Positions 26,605-39,275 of a stretch of DNA of 55,142 bases are shown here, in pieces. The notes beneath the pieces were generated by a model. It saw only the letters and a program-made list of their open reading frames with translations, had not been told where the DNA came from and did not search any database. Position numbers and translations under genes: made by a program. The DNA is taken from contig MFJL01000041.1 in the NCBI GenBank assembly GCA_001779195.1, positions 80,881 to 136,022 of the forward strand, in the 5' to 3' direction. The stretch is from Candidatus Gottesmanbacteria bacterium RIFCSPHIGHO2_02_FULL_39_11 (GTDB lineage Bacteria; Patescibacteriota; Microgenomatia; 2-02-FULL-39-11). Each line of letters begins with the position of its first letter. The first letter of the stretch is position 1.

Positions 26605-27285
26605 ATGAAATTGCTAATAGGTATTCCAGCATATAACGAAGCGGGAATAATTACCAAAGTATTATGCTCTCTGCCTAAAACTATACCGGGCATAACCAAA
26701 CTTGATACGTTGGTAGTCGATGACGGGTCAACAGATGAGACCGCGAATTTAGCAGAGAAAGAAAAAGTATATGTAATTAAGCATCTTACCAACCGGGGGT
26801 TAGGCGGAGCATTAAAAACGATACTATATTACGCCAAGACTAACCAGTACGATTTTTTGGTTACATTTGATGCCGACGGTCAGCATGATGCAAGAGATAT
26901 TAAGAGGCTTATTAGCTGTATGAATAATGCACGAAGCGATGTGGTGGTTGGCTCGAGATGGAAAAATAAAACCCGTGCCCCGCTATCCAGGAAATTAATC
27001 AATAAAGCAGCAAATATTACAACCGGAATACTATATGGGATTCTTACATCCGATTCCCAGTCTGGGCTTAGGTTATTTAATCGAAAAGCAATTGAAAAAA
27101 TAGAGTTAAAATTTGACAGGATGGAAGTCTCAAGCGAAATATTCGGGGAAATAGCAAAACGGCGTCTTAAGCTTTCAGAAGTACCTATCCGGGGAATATA
27201 TACAAATTATTCTTTATCAAAAGGCCAGAAGTTATCAAATTCTTTTGATATTATATTCAGACTGATTTTGAGATTTCTTCAATAA
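26605..27285 (+). CDS. DPM1-like polyprenyl-phosphate glycosyltransferase (GT2)
   Basis: A 226-aa GT-A enzyme with the classical motifs IGIPAYNEAG, VVDDGSTDET (37-46) and the metal site DADGQHD (89-95). TSDSQSGLRLFNRKAI and SSEIFGEIAKRRLKLSEVPI follow dolichyl-phosphate mannose synthase relatives. No long C-terminal membrane helix is present, and the next gene, a small DUF2304 membrane protein three bases away, may supply membrane attachment. The product, a polyprenyl-phosphate hexose, would serve the GT-C enzymes. Confidence 0.92.
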   Translation: MKLLIGIPAYNEAGIITKVLCSLPKTIPGITKLDTLVVDDGSTDETANLAEKEKVYVIKHLTNRGLGGALKTILYYAKTNQYDFLVTFDADGQHDARDIKRLISCMNNARSDVVVGSRWKNKTRAPLSRKLINKAANITTGILYGILTSDSQSGLRLFNRKAIEKIELKFDRMEVSSEIFGEIAKRRLKLSEVPIRGIYTNYSLSKGQKLSNSFDIIFRLILRFLQ

Positions 27286-27288
27286 ATT

Positions 27289-27622
27289 ATGGTTACTCCA
27301 ACTCAGGCAGTTTTAAGCTTATTTTTACTTTTTGCGCTAAGCAGGGTCTTTCTTCGGTTTAGGAGCGGGTCGCTTAGAAAAGTAGGATTTTTTTTCTGGG
27401 TTGTTGTTTTTGGATTTGCAATATTAATAGTGATATTTCCTGGTCTTTCAACCGGTGTAGCAAAATTTTTAGGCATTGGACGGGGAGTTGATGCGGTTGT
27501 TTATACTTCCATCGCCTTGTTGTTTTATCTTGTTTTTCGTGTTCATATTATGGTGGAGGATCTAAGGCATGAGATTACGGAACTCGTATCCAAATTAGCG
27601 CTTGATGAGTTTAAGAAAAAGA

Positions 27623-27648
<26 letters not shown>
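27289..27648 (+). CDS. DUF2304 small membrane protein
   Basis: A 119-aa protein with three hydrophobic helices and a charged, coiled C-terminal tail (MVEDLRHEITELVSKLAL). Size, helix plan and position directly after a DPM1-like GT2 gene match the DUF2304 family, whose function is unknown. I infer a membrane partner for the GT2 enzyme. Its end overlaps the next gene by 26 bases. Confidence 0.85.
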
Positions 27649-31024
<3,376 letters not shown>

Positions 31025-31028
<4 letters not shown>

Positions 31029-32206
31029 AAATACTATTTATTATTCCTCACTACTATCCATCTGTTTCATTCGGGGGGCCTCCAATTGTTGTGCATCAAC
31101 TGGCCAAATCCTTAGCAAAAGAAAAAGTGGAAGTTTCTGTTTTTTGCGGAGATGCTCTTGATTCAAATCATCGAATTTTAAAACAGGATGCATTTATTGA
31201 TGGGGTAACTATTCATTATTTCAGGGAACTGAGTACTCATCTTGCATATCAGAACAATTTGTATTTAACCCCCGTATTTTTTATTACCCTGATGAGTCAG
31301 ATCGGGCGCTTTGATCTGATACATATCCACGAGCTGTATACAGCCCAGAATTTATTTGCAGGACTTCTTGCATCTAAATCAAAGCCATTTATTATTTCTC
31401 CCCATGGAAGTTTGACGGAAAGCCCGATGAGAGGAAAGGAGATCTTTAAGAAAATGTTTTACTTTATAAGCCGGAATGTCTATAAAAAAGCGGCAAAATT
31501 TATTGCCCTTACAGAAAAAGAGAAAAAGGAATGTTTAACCTGGGGAATACGGGATGAAAAAATAAATATTATCCCTAACGGAATTAATTCACCTCAAACG
31601 GCTTCTAACAAAGAAAAAATAAACTTTAGAAAAAAATGGAAAATACCTGATAGCGCTCAAATTATTCTCTACATGGGCAGACTTCATCCCATCAAACATC
31701 TGGATTTATTGATTATCTCATTTGCACAGGCACGGAAAAAAGATCCTGCAATTTTTTTGATTATTGCCGGTCCTGATGCCGGGATTAAAAGAGATCTTGA
31801 ATATCTGGCAAAAAGCATTCTTCCTCCCACTTCTTATATATTTACAGACATGGTAGGAGATTCGGATAAAAACGTTCTTTTAAATCAGGCCAAAATTTCA
31901 GTATTAACTTCCTATTCGGAAGGTTTGTCGCAATTTGCTCTGGAATCTGTCTCTTACGGAATTCCTCTTATTGCCACGCGTTCGGGAGGACAGGATTTTG
32001 TTACAAAATCTCATTGCGGTCTGGAGGTTTCCGAAAATCCAAATGATATTTCCGAAAGTATTATAAAGTTACTCCATAAAAAAGACTACTATTATCCGTA
32101 TTCAAAAAACGGGAAAATAATGGCTATGGAAAAATATCAGTGGAAGTCAGTTGCTGGAAAATATATAGAATTATACGATTCGATCATAAGAAGGAGTATT
32201 TCATAA
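31025..32206 (+). CDS. GT4 family glycosyltransferase
   Basis: A 393-aa GT-B enzyme from ATG 31025 (the track's TTG start lies 15 bases upstream). FIIPHYYPSVSFGGPPIVVHQLA is the typical acceptor-side start. ISPHGSLTESPM, ILYMGRLHPIKHLDLL and SYSEGLSQFALESVSYGIPLI follow, with E-x7-E in the last. The HPIKHLD form is common in WcaL- and WbnH-like transferases. Cytoplasmic, nucleotide-sugar dependent. Confidence 0.93.
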
Positions 32207-32209
32207 CCT

Positions 32210-34162
32210 ATGTGCGGAATTGGAGGTATGTATCGGTTCGACGGAAAGAAACCGGACTCATCAGTTTTGCAAAAAATGAGTGCCTCTATTGCTCATCGGG
32301 GTCCTGACGGTTCAGGAATTGATATAGAAAGTAACGTGGGGCTTATTCACCGCAGACTTGCAATTATCGATCCGTCCCCAAGGGGCCGCCAACCCATGTC
32401 AACTAAAAACGGTAATTTTCGAATCACATTTAACGGAGAAATATTCAATTACAAAAAAATCAGAAGAAAACTTGAAAATTCCGGGTATCATTTTCGGACG
32501 CATACGGATACGGAAACTCTTCTCTACGGATATGAATTTTGGGGAGAAAATATTGTACATGAGCTTTCCGGACAGTTTGCATTCTGCATATGGGATGTTA
32601 AAAAATCAAAACTCTTTTTGGCTCGGGATCATACCGGAATTATCCCATTGTATTATTTATTCAATAAAAATGTATTTCTGTTTTCATCAGAGGTGAAGGG
32701 ACTTTTGGCATCCGGTCTTATGGATCGGGAAATAAATCCGGAATCAATCCATCATTATCTGTCTATGTTTACGATTCCCTCACCCCTTACCATTTTTAAA
32801 AATGCGCATTCCTTATTATCCGGTCATACTCTTTCTGTTGATGATAAAGGAATACGGACAAAAAAATACTGGGAAATTCCGATTGGTACCTGGTCTCAAA
32901 ATACGATACGGATTCCTGAGGCAAAGGAGAAATTGTCTAAGATTCTTACAAAGTCCGTTATAGAGGCAACCGTTTCAGATGTCCCAATCGGTGCTTTTCT
33001 TTCCGGAGGGATTGACTCATCAACTATTGTCGGGATTATGGCAACTCATACAAAGTCTAAGATTAAGACATATTCTCTTTGGGCTGAGGGCGGGGATGCT
33101 TATGATGAGAGGAAATATGCAAAACTGATTGCGGAAAAGTATGATACGGATCACACAGAATTTACAGTTTCTGAAGATGAAATCATTGCAGAACTCCCAA
33201 ATGTTATTTATTATCTGGACCAGCCAAACGGAGGATCTTTGGAGACATATTTTATTTCAAAATTGACTGCTCAATCGGTAAAAGTTGCCCTTTCCGGTCT
33301 TGGTGGAGATGAATTATTTGCCGGATACCATAAGGATCTGCATTCCATAAAAGAACTTTCTGCCATATATCGGAGTGTACCCTACCCGTTAAGAAATATG
33401 TTTTTAAGACTTTTCCGTTCACTTCCGGTATCTCTTGATCTTAAAAAAACAGCATCAGTTGCAGACCGACTCTTAGGCCTTTCTTCAATAGCACAAAAAT
33501 ATATGTTTCTTTATTTTGCATATCAGGAATATGAAAAAAAGGCGCTTTACTCCCGTGAATTTAGAGACAAAATAGGTAACGCCAATACAGAAAACTACTT
33601 CGGCTCATTTTTTAATCAGGTCAGTCAAATGTCTGATATTGACCAGTTATATTATGTAGACCTGCAGACGTATACCCGGGATGATCTTTTGGAAAACATG
33701 AATATGATGAGTATGGCCCATGCTCTTGAAACACGTGTGCCTTTTTTAAATCCAGATCTGATTCAATTTGCAGCTTCTGTTCCTCCAGCCTGGAAGTTGG
33801 GAGGAAATGTGACCAAAAAAATACTAAAAGATGTTGCCCGCAAGTGGATTCCCGATGAAATTATTTTTCATAAAAAAACGGGTTTTGCCCTACCGAGGGT
33901 GCAGTATATGAACGGCAAATTAAAAAAACACATTTGCTCAGTTTTATCAAAAGAGAGTGTTAGTAAACGCGGTTTTTTTAATCCAAAATATATTTCCGAG
34001 GAGCTCAATCGTTTCTATCACCCGCAAAGTAGTAAAATGCTTTGGAGCGAGCATCTGAGAGTTTGGATATTATTCATATTTGAGTTATGGTGCCGGATTA
34101 ATTTAGACCGGAGAAATTTTATTATATCAAGTACAAAATTAAGCGAATTAACCGGAGTATGA
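32210..34162 (+). CDS. asnB: Glutamine-dependent asparagine synthase family protein (AsnB-like)
   Basis: A 650-aa two-domain enzyme. MCGIGGMYRF puts the nucleophile Cys2 at the start of the glutaminase domain, with RGPDGSG (30-36) and FNGEIFNY (74-81). The synthetase domain has the ATP loop SGGIDSS (265-271) and ALSGLGGDELFAGY. The overall order matches asparagine synthases found in polysaccharide loci, where some members amidate sugar carboxylates. Its position between two GT4 genes favours such a role over free asparagine synthesis, but that is inference. It ends with an ATGA overlap. Confidence 0.9.
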   Translation: MCGIGGMYRFDGKKPDSSVLQKMSASIAHRGPDGSGIDIESNVGLIHRRLAIIDPSPRGRQPMSTKNGNFRITFNGEIFNYKKIRRKLENSGYHFRTHTDTETLLYGYEFWGENIVHELSGQFAFCIWDVKKSKLFLARDHTGIIPLYYLFNKNVFLFSSEVKGLLASGLMDREINPESIHHYLSMFTIPSPLTIFKNAHSLLSGHTLSVDDKGIRTKKYWEIPIGTWSQNTIRIPEAKEKLSKILTKSVIEATVSDVPIGAFLSGGIDSSTIVGIMATHTKSKIKTYSLWAEGGDAYDERKYAKLIAEKYDTDHTEFTVSEDEIIAELPNVIYYLDQPNGGSLETYFISKLTAQSVKVALSGLGGDELFAGYHKDLHSIKELSAIYRSVPYPLRNMFLRLFRSLPVSLDLKKTASVADRLLGLSSIAQKYMFLYFAYQEYEKKALYSREFRDKIGNANTENYFGSFFNQVSQMSDIDQLYYVDLQTYTRDDLLENMNMMSMAHALETRVPFLNPDLIQFAASVPPAWKLGGNVTKKILKDVARKWIPDEIIFHKKTGFALPRVQYMNGKLKKHICSVLSKESVSKRGFFNPKYISEELNRFYHPQSSKMLWSEHLRVWILFIFELWCRINLDRRNFIISSTKLSELTGV

Positions 34163-35322
34163 AAATTGTACATCTTATCGACTATTTTCAGCCTCGGGTA
34201 GGGTATCAGGAAACTTTTTTGGCAAAAGAGCATAAAAAGTTAGGACATGAGGTTTGTGTTCTCACATCAAATCGGTATTATCCATTCCCAGACTATGAGA
34301 CAACTTATGAAAAACTGTTAGGATCCCGAAGATTATCTGCAGGTAGAAAAGATGAAGAAGGGATTGATACATTGAGATTAGAAAGTATCGAAATACCAAG
34401 TACACCCCTTGTGTATTTAATAGGACTGCAAATGGCATTAACTACTCTAAAACCCGATGTAGTATTTTGCCATGGTGTTCATTCTCTTACATCTTACCTT
34501 ATCGCCTGTGAAAAAAAAGATCTTGGTTTTATACTGATTTATGACACCCATGCGGCTCACTTCAATACTAATCTGACAAACACTTTTCTAAAGCGTGTTT
34601 ATCATTCTGTGTATCAGAAAATCGCGGTTCCTAAAATTTTAAAAGAGAAAAACGTACTATTTGCCATTGGTGAAGATGAACAGTCTTTATTATGCGAGGA
34701 TTTTCATTTGGAAAAAAAAGATGTGCCAATTATTCGGTTAGGCGTTGATTGCGATCGTTTTAAGTACTCAAAAGCACAGAGAAAAAGGATTAGAAAAAAA
34801 CTTCAAGTATCAAGAGATTCTATTTTATGTATCTATACGGGTAAAGTGACTCCAAATAAGGATTTAGACGTACTTATAAATGCAATACAGCATATTAATG
34901 ATGCACGGATAAAACTTCTTGTTGTGGGGAACGGTGATAAAAATTACATAAATACCTTGAAAAAAATGATACATAATAATTGGCTGATTTGGGTGGATTT
35001 TGTTGATAATCAGGAGCTTTTCTCATATTACAGCGCCTCAGATATAGCAATTTGGCCGGGGGATTCTACGATTGCAATTATTGAGGCAATTTCATGTAAA
35101 TTACCTGTAATTCTACCGATTTGGTATGGTACGAAATATCTTGACGGAAGCGGAGGAATATTTCGTTTTAAAAGAGGAAACATTGATGAATTAGTAACAC
35201 AAATCCGTTTTTTAGCTTATAATAATAATCTGAGAAAAGATGTTGCAAAAAAGGTAAGAAGGTATGTTATTTCAGAATTATCATGGAAGGTGATTTCTCA
35301 GCAGACATTACAGTTATTATAA
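34159..35322 (+). CDS. GT4 family glycosyltransferase
   Basis: A 387-aa GT-B protein. LIDYFQPRVGYQETFLAKEHKKLGHEV is an acceptor-side start of GT4 type, DTHAAHFNTNLTN lies before the linker, and IYTGKVTPNKDLDVLI starts the donor domain. The region aligned with the EX7E motif reads SDIAIWPGDSTIAIIEAISCKLPVI, so the first Glu of the pair is replaced by Asp or lost. Activity may still be normal, since some GT4 enzymes vary here. It abuts the exporter permease gene with no gap, pointing to a role at the end of chain assembly. Confidence 0.87.
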   Translation: MKIVHLIDYFQPRVGYQETFLAKEHKKLGHEVCVLTSNRYYPFPDYETTYEKLLGSRRLSAGRKDEEGIDTLRLESIEIPSTPLVYLIGLQMALTTLKPDVVFCHGVHSLTSYLIACEKKDLGFILIYDTHAAHFNTNLTNTFLKRVYHSVYQKIAVPKILKEKNVLFAIGEDEQSLLCEDFHLEKKDVPIIRLGVDCDRFKYSKAQRKRIRKKLQVSRDSILCIYTGKVTPNKDLDVLINAIQHINDARIKLLVVGNGDKNYINTLKKMIHNNWLIWVDFVDNQELFSYYSASDIAIWPGDSTIAIIEAISCKLPVILPIWYGTKYLDGSGGIFRFKRGNIDELVTQIRFLAYNNNLRKDVAKKVRRYVISELSWKVISQQTLQLL

Positions 35323-36153
35323 ATGCTAAATTCTTATAAGATTATCATCGGTCCTCATACCCAAGAGAAATTAATTGATTGGAAGGAATTATGGAGATAT
35401 CGTGAGCTTTTTTATATTTTGACATGGAGAAATATCAAAATTCGTTACAAGCAGACATTTTTAGGAGTAGTATGGGTGTTATTTCAGCCTTTGATGAGTA
35501 CACTTATCTTTACCGTTTTTTTTGGTAAACTGGCAAAAATTCCCTCATACGATATTCCCTACTCTCTTTTTGTTTTATGCGGTCTGGTTTTTTGGATTTT
35601 TTTTTCAAGTGCTGTAACTCAGGCCAGCACAAGCATGGTGACGAATGAAGGGATTATTAAAAAAGTATATTTTCCCAGAATTATTTTACCTTTATCATTT
35701 GTGATTACCAGTTTTGTGGATTTCCTCATCAATTTAATTATGCTGATCGTCTATAGTTTGATACTAGGTTATATACCCAGTATAGGGATATTTGTTGTAA
35801 TTCCGCTCGGGATAGTAATAACTTTTCTTACTGCCTCAGGATTAGGATTTCTACTGTCAGCCATATATGTAAAATATAGGGATATAGGCTATATTCTTCC
35901 TTTTTTTATACAACTTTTGTTATTTTTATCTCCGGTTATTTATCCGCTGGCTATTGTTTCCGATACCAATAAAAAAATTATGGCTATAAATCCCATGACT
36001 TCAGTAATTGAATCAGTCAGAATGGTATTTTCTAGAAAAGAATTTCTTAGTATTAATATCATCTTAATATCCGTTATTTCCTGTTTGACTGTATTTTTTA
36101 TCGGATTATGGTATTTCAAACGTACCGAAAAATTTTTTGCAGATATTATTTAA
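35323..36153 (+). CDS. wzm: ABC-2 type polysaccharide export permease (Wzm-like)
   Basis: A 276-aa membrane protein with about six helices. The amphipathic N-terminal WRNIKIRYKQTFLGVVWVLFQPL is the hallmark of Wzm/TagG/KpsM-type permeases, and LSPVIYPLAIVSDTNKKIMAINPMTSVIESVR closes the family's last loop. With the ATPase encoded three bases downstream it forms the exporter that moves an undecaprenyl-linked polysaccharide to the outer face. Its start lies directly after the stop of the preceding GT4. Confidence 0.95.
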   Translation: MLNSYKIIIGPHTQEKLIDWKELWRYRELFYILTWRNIKIRYKQTFLGVVWVLFQPLMSTLIFTVFFGKLAKIPSYDIPYSLFVLCGLVFWIFFSSAVTQASTSMVTNEGIIKKVYFPRIILPLSFVITSFVDFLINLIMLIVYSLILGYIPSIGIFVVIPLGIVITFLTASGLGFLLSAIYVKYRDIGYILPFFIQLLLFLSPVIYPLAIVSDTNKKIMAINPMTSVIESVRMVFSRKEFLSINIILISVISCLTVFFIGLWYFKRTEKFFADII

Positions 36154-36156
36154 CAT

Positions 36157-37419
36157 ATGAAAGCAATAATTGAAGTAAGTAATATTTCTAAAAAGTATCG
36201 TATCGGAAAAACTCAGAGTTATCATACTCTTCGCGATACGATCGTGGAATACATTCATAACCCGTTTCAAACAATTTTTAACAAAAAGGGAAATAAAGAC
36301 GAATTAGCAAATGATGAATTTTGGGCATTGGATAATGTGTCTTTTAAGGTACATGAAGGCGAAGTTTTGGGAGTAGTGGGAAGAAACGGCGCAGGGAAAA
36401 GTACGTTGCTGAAAATATTAAGCCAAATAACCTATCCTTCAAAAGGAAGTATAACAATGCGGGGCAGAGTGGCAAGCCTGCTGGAGGTGGGTACCGGGTT
36501 CCATTCTGAACTTACCGGGAGAGAAAATATTTTTCTTAACGGATCCATACTGGGGATGAAGCAGAAAGAAATTAAAAAAAACTTTGATGCGATCGTTACT
36601 TTTTCTGAGGTCGGCAGATTTTTAGACACTCCGGTAAAATTTTATTCTTCGGGAATGTATATGCGTTTGGCATTTGCAGTTGCTTCTCATCTGCAGTCCG
36701 AGGTATTAATCCTTGATGAAGTTCTGGCTGTAGGAGATATTCAGTTTCAGAAAAAGTGTCTGGGAAAAATGGAAGATGTGGCAAAAAAGGGCAGAACCGT
36801 AATATTTATAAGCCACAATATGAATATGGTACGGCTTTTGTGCGAACAAACTTTACTTCTGGATAATGGAAAAACGGAAGCAATAGGAAAAACCGATAAG
36901 GTTATCGAAAAATATTTGAGAACTTCTACCCGTGTTGATAAAAATCAAAAAACGGACCTTACTAAAATAAACCGTACGTATACAAGTAAACCCATTATTC
37001 AGAAAGCGTGGATTGAAAACGAAAAGGGGACTATTGTCTCGGATGTTTCCATGGGAAGCCCGATAAAAATTTATTACCATTTCAAATCAGATAAAATAAT
37101 CAGTAATCCTGGATTTGGGTGTACTGCATTTAATCTATCCGGACAGCAGATTTTTTCATTTACAAGTTACCTTATTAATACAAAGCAGTATCCGAGCATA
37201 AAAGAAGGAACGGTAGTTTTTAATATTCCGGAGCTGCCTTTATTACCCGGTGATTACTCACTAAGTTTTGGGTTATCTGAAGGAAAATCAGTTACTGTTG
37301 ACCGGGTTGATGCTGCAATGAATCTTATTGTTAAGGAAAAGGATCTTTTTGCAACCGGTACTCTCTATCAAAATGACCACGGTGTCATTTATCTCAAAGG
37401 CACAGTTGATCTTGTATAG
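36157..37419 (+). CDS. wzt: ABC polysaccharide exporter ATPase with C-terminal domain (Wzt-like)
   Basis: A 420-aa ATPase. Walker A is GRNGAGKS (75-82), the signature is SSGMYMR (164-170), Walker B is VLILDE (183-188) and the switch His is at 220. About 170 further residues form a beta-rich C-terminal domain (from PIIQKAWIENEKG to the end) like the Wzt carbohydrate-binding domain, which in studied systems recognises a chemically capped non-reducing end. This implies that chain length is set by a terminal modification, and methyl- and nonulosonate-type genes lie in the same locus. A 21-base gap follows. Confidence 0.95.
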   Translation: MKAIIEVSNISKKYRIGKTQSYHTLRDTIVEYIHNPFQTIFNKKGNKDELANDEFWALDNVSFKVHEGEVLGVVGRNGAGKSTLLKILSQITYPSKGSITMRGRVASLLEVGTGFHSELTGRENIFLNGSILGMKQKEIKKNFDAIVTFSEVGRFLDTPVKFYSSGMYMRLAFAVASHLQSEVLILDEVLAVGDIQFQKKCLGKMEDVAKKGRTVIFISHNMNMVRLLCEQTLLLDNGKTEAIGKTDKVIEKYLRTSTRVDKNQKTDLTKINRTYTSKPIIQKAWIENEKGTIVSDVSMGSPIKIYYHFKSDKIISNPGFGCTAFNLSGQQIFSFTSYLINTKQYPSIKEGTVVFNIPELPLLPGDYSLSFGLSEGKSVTVDRVDAAMNLIVKEKDLFATGTLYQNDHGVIYLKGTVDLV

Positions 37420-37440
37420 GAAAATACTGGAAAAAATAAA

Positions 37441-38238
37441 ATGAAAACGGTAGGATGCATTATAGCAAGAACCTCTTCCAAAAGACTTCCCGGAAAAGCA
37501 CTTCTGAAAATTAAGGAAAAAAATCTAATGGAATATCTGATTGGTAAAATCAGAAATTCCAAATATATTAATAGTCTTTATATCTGTACCTCAAATATGC
37601 CGGAAGATAAGGTATTACTGGATGTTTCTCGAAAACTCGGAATTAAAAGCTATGCAGGAAGCATTGAATCAGTTATTGACAGACTTCTCTCTGTTGCAGA
37701 AATTGAAAAAGCTGACAGTTTAGTCAGAATAACGGGGGATAATATATTTACTGATGAAACGTTTATCGATCGTATGATTGAGTATAAAAATAACAATCCG
37801 GTAGTAGATTATATACGGACGGAATATCTCCCTCTGGGTGTTACTTCTGAAGTGATATCTGTTGGTGCACTTCGGAGGTGCCGTACCCTCGTTGATCCTA
37901 AGACTACACAATATCTGATGTGGCAGATGTTTAATCCCGATATATTTAACTGTGCCGTACTTTTGCCCCCGCCCTCGATTCGAAGAGAGTATAATAATCT
38001 CTCAATTGATACAAAAAACGATATTGAGAGAACAAAGTTTATCCTTGAAAATGTCAATAAAAAGGGTTGGGTATCCTATATCGATATACTAAATTTAGAT
38101 AAAAAACAGCCAATACCTTTTTTTGAAATTAGTGAAGATTTTAGTATTAAGGTATCAGAGAGTTTAAAAATAACTTTCCAAGAATACCGTAATCTTATGG
38201 GAGAGAAAATTAAAAAATCCGCGCAATTCTCAGCATGA
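37441..38238 (+). CDS. Cytidylyltransferase family protein (SpsF/NeuA-like)
   Basis: A 265-aa nucleotidyltransferase. GCIIARTSSKRLPGKALLKI is the CTP-binding loop of the CMP-sugar synthetase/SpsF group, and SLVRITGDNIFTDETFID has the metal-binding GD. These enzymes activate sialic-like acids or Kdo as CMP sugars, while SpsF-type relatives act in spore coat polysaccharide synthesis with unclear substrates. ATGA overlap with a NeuB-like gene supports a nonulosonic-acid role. Confidence 0.88.
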   Translation: MKTVGCIIARTSSKRLPGKALLKIKEKNLMEYLIGKIRNSKYINSLYICTSNMPEDKVLLDVSRKLGIKSYAGSIESVIDRLLSVAEIEKADSLVRITGDNIFTDETFIDRMIEYKNNNPVVDYIRTEYLPLGVTSEVISVGALRRCRTLVDPKTTQYLMWQMFNPDIFNCAVLLPPPSIRREYNNLSIDTKNDIERTKFILENVNKKGWVSYIDILNLDKKQPIPFFEISEDFSIKVSESLKITFQEYRNLMGEKIKKSAQFSA

Positions 38239-39275
38239 ACATAAAAATCGGTGATATTGTCGATACGGAAAAAAACCATTCAAACTTTTACCTGTATGCT
38301 GAAACGGCATTTACTCATGAGGGGGATAAATCATACCTTTTAAAGCAAATTGAGTCGGCAAAAAGATCCGGATGTGACGGAGTAAAATTTCAGGTTTTAA
38401 TTAATCCGGATTCTTGTTATCGGCCGGATATTCCCGTTTACAAAAAGCTCGGTAAATGGATATTTTCAGCTTCTCACTGGAGGACAATTATAGAGTTTGC
38501 TAAAAACAAGGGTCTTGAGGTTATAGTTCTTCCTATTGATTTAGAAGCGGCGTGTTTATGCGGTAAGCTTCATTCATTTATTGACGCAATTGAGATACAT
38601 TCGATAAATTTAAATGAGTATTTTATTCTGAGGGAAATTCAGAAGACAAAAAGAACAACAGTGCTAATAAGCGCCGGTGGAGCTTTGTCTTATGAGCTTG
38701 ATTATGCGATTAAATCAATATCACCATACCACAGGAAGGCTCTTATGTTTGGCTATCAGGCATATCCTACGGATTACCATAAGATAAATCTTCTAAAAAT
38801 TAAGGAGCTTCAGGCCTCTTATAAAATTCCGGTAGGTTATGCAGATCATACAGGTTTTGATATCGTTGACTGTAACCGCGTATGCGAATACGCATATCTT
38901 TTAGGAGCGAGAATATTTGAGACCCATATAATTCTTAAGAAAGGTCAGAAGCGAATTGATTATGAAGCAGCGCGTGACGTGAACGGTATACGATCATTAA
39001 GAAAAAGTCTAGATAATCTTGTTAAGATTCTCGGATCTTCCCGGTCTAATAACCTAAGTGAGGAGGAGAAAACATACAGGAATCGTGCCAAGCAGCTGGT
39101 ATGGGTAACTGATCTAAGCAGCGATCAAAAGATAGGTACTGAGCACTTAACATATAAAGTATGTCCGGAGATGAGTGACTACAGGCAGGGTGACATAGAA
39201 ACTTTAATCGGAAAGAGAACGGGGCGGAAAGTCAAAAAAAATTCTGTTGTTAAAAAAGTTGATGTTAAATCCTGA
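38235..39275 (+). CDS. Divergent NeuB-family protein with altered active site
   Basis: A 346-aa protein with a NeuB-like TIM barrel and a C-terminal SAF-type domain. The family's AEIGxNHxG reads YAETAFTHEG (from 21), KFQ is kept, and the metal-histidine segments ADHT (203-206) and ETH (229-231) are present. The catalytic K-I-x-S-x-(E/D) segment reads EIHSIN (120-125), so the Lys and the acidic residue are both replaced. It may use a different acceptor or chemistry, or may have become regulatory. It is coupled to the cytidylyltransferase (ATGA) and to the TIM-barrel gene (TGATG). Confidence 0.82.
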   Translation: MNIKIGDIVDTEKNHSNFYLYAETAFTHEGDKSYLLKQIESAKRSGCDGVKFQVLINPDSCYRPDIPVYKKLGKWIFSASHWRTIIEFAKNKGLEVIVLPIDLEAACLCGKLHSFIDAIEIHSINLNEYFILREIQKTKRTTVLISAGGALSYELDYAIKSISPYHRKALMFGYQAYPTDYHKINLLKIKELQASYKIPVGYADHTGFDIVDCNRVCEYAYLLGARIFETHIILKKGQKRIDYEAARDVNGIRSLRKSLDNLVKILGSSRSNNLSEEEKTYRNRAKQLVWVTDLSSDQKIGTEHLTYKVCPEMSDYRQGDIETLIGKRTGRKVKKNSVVKKVDVKS

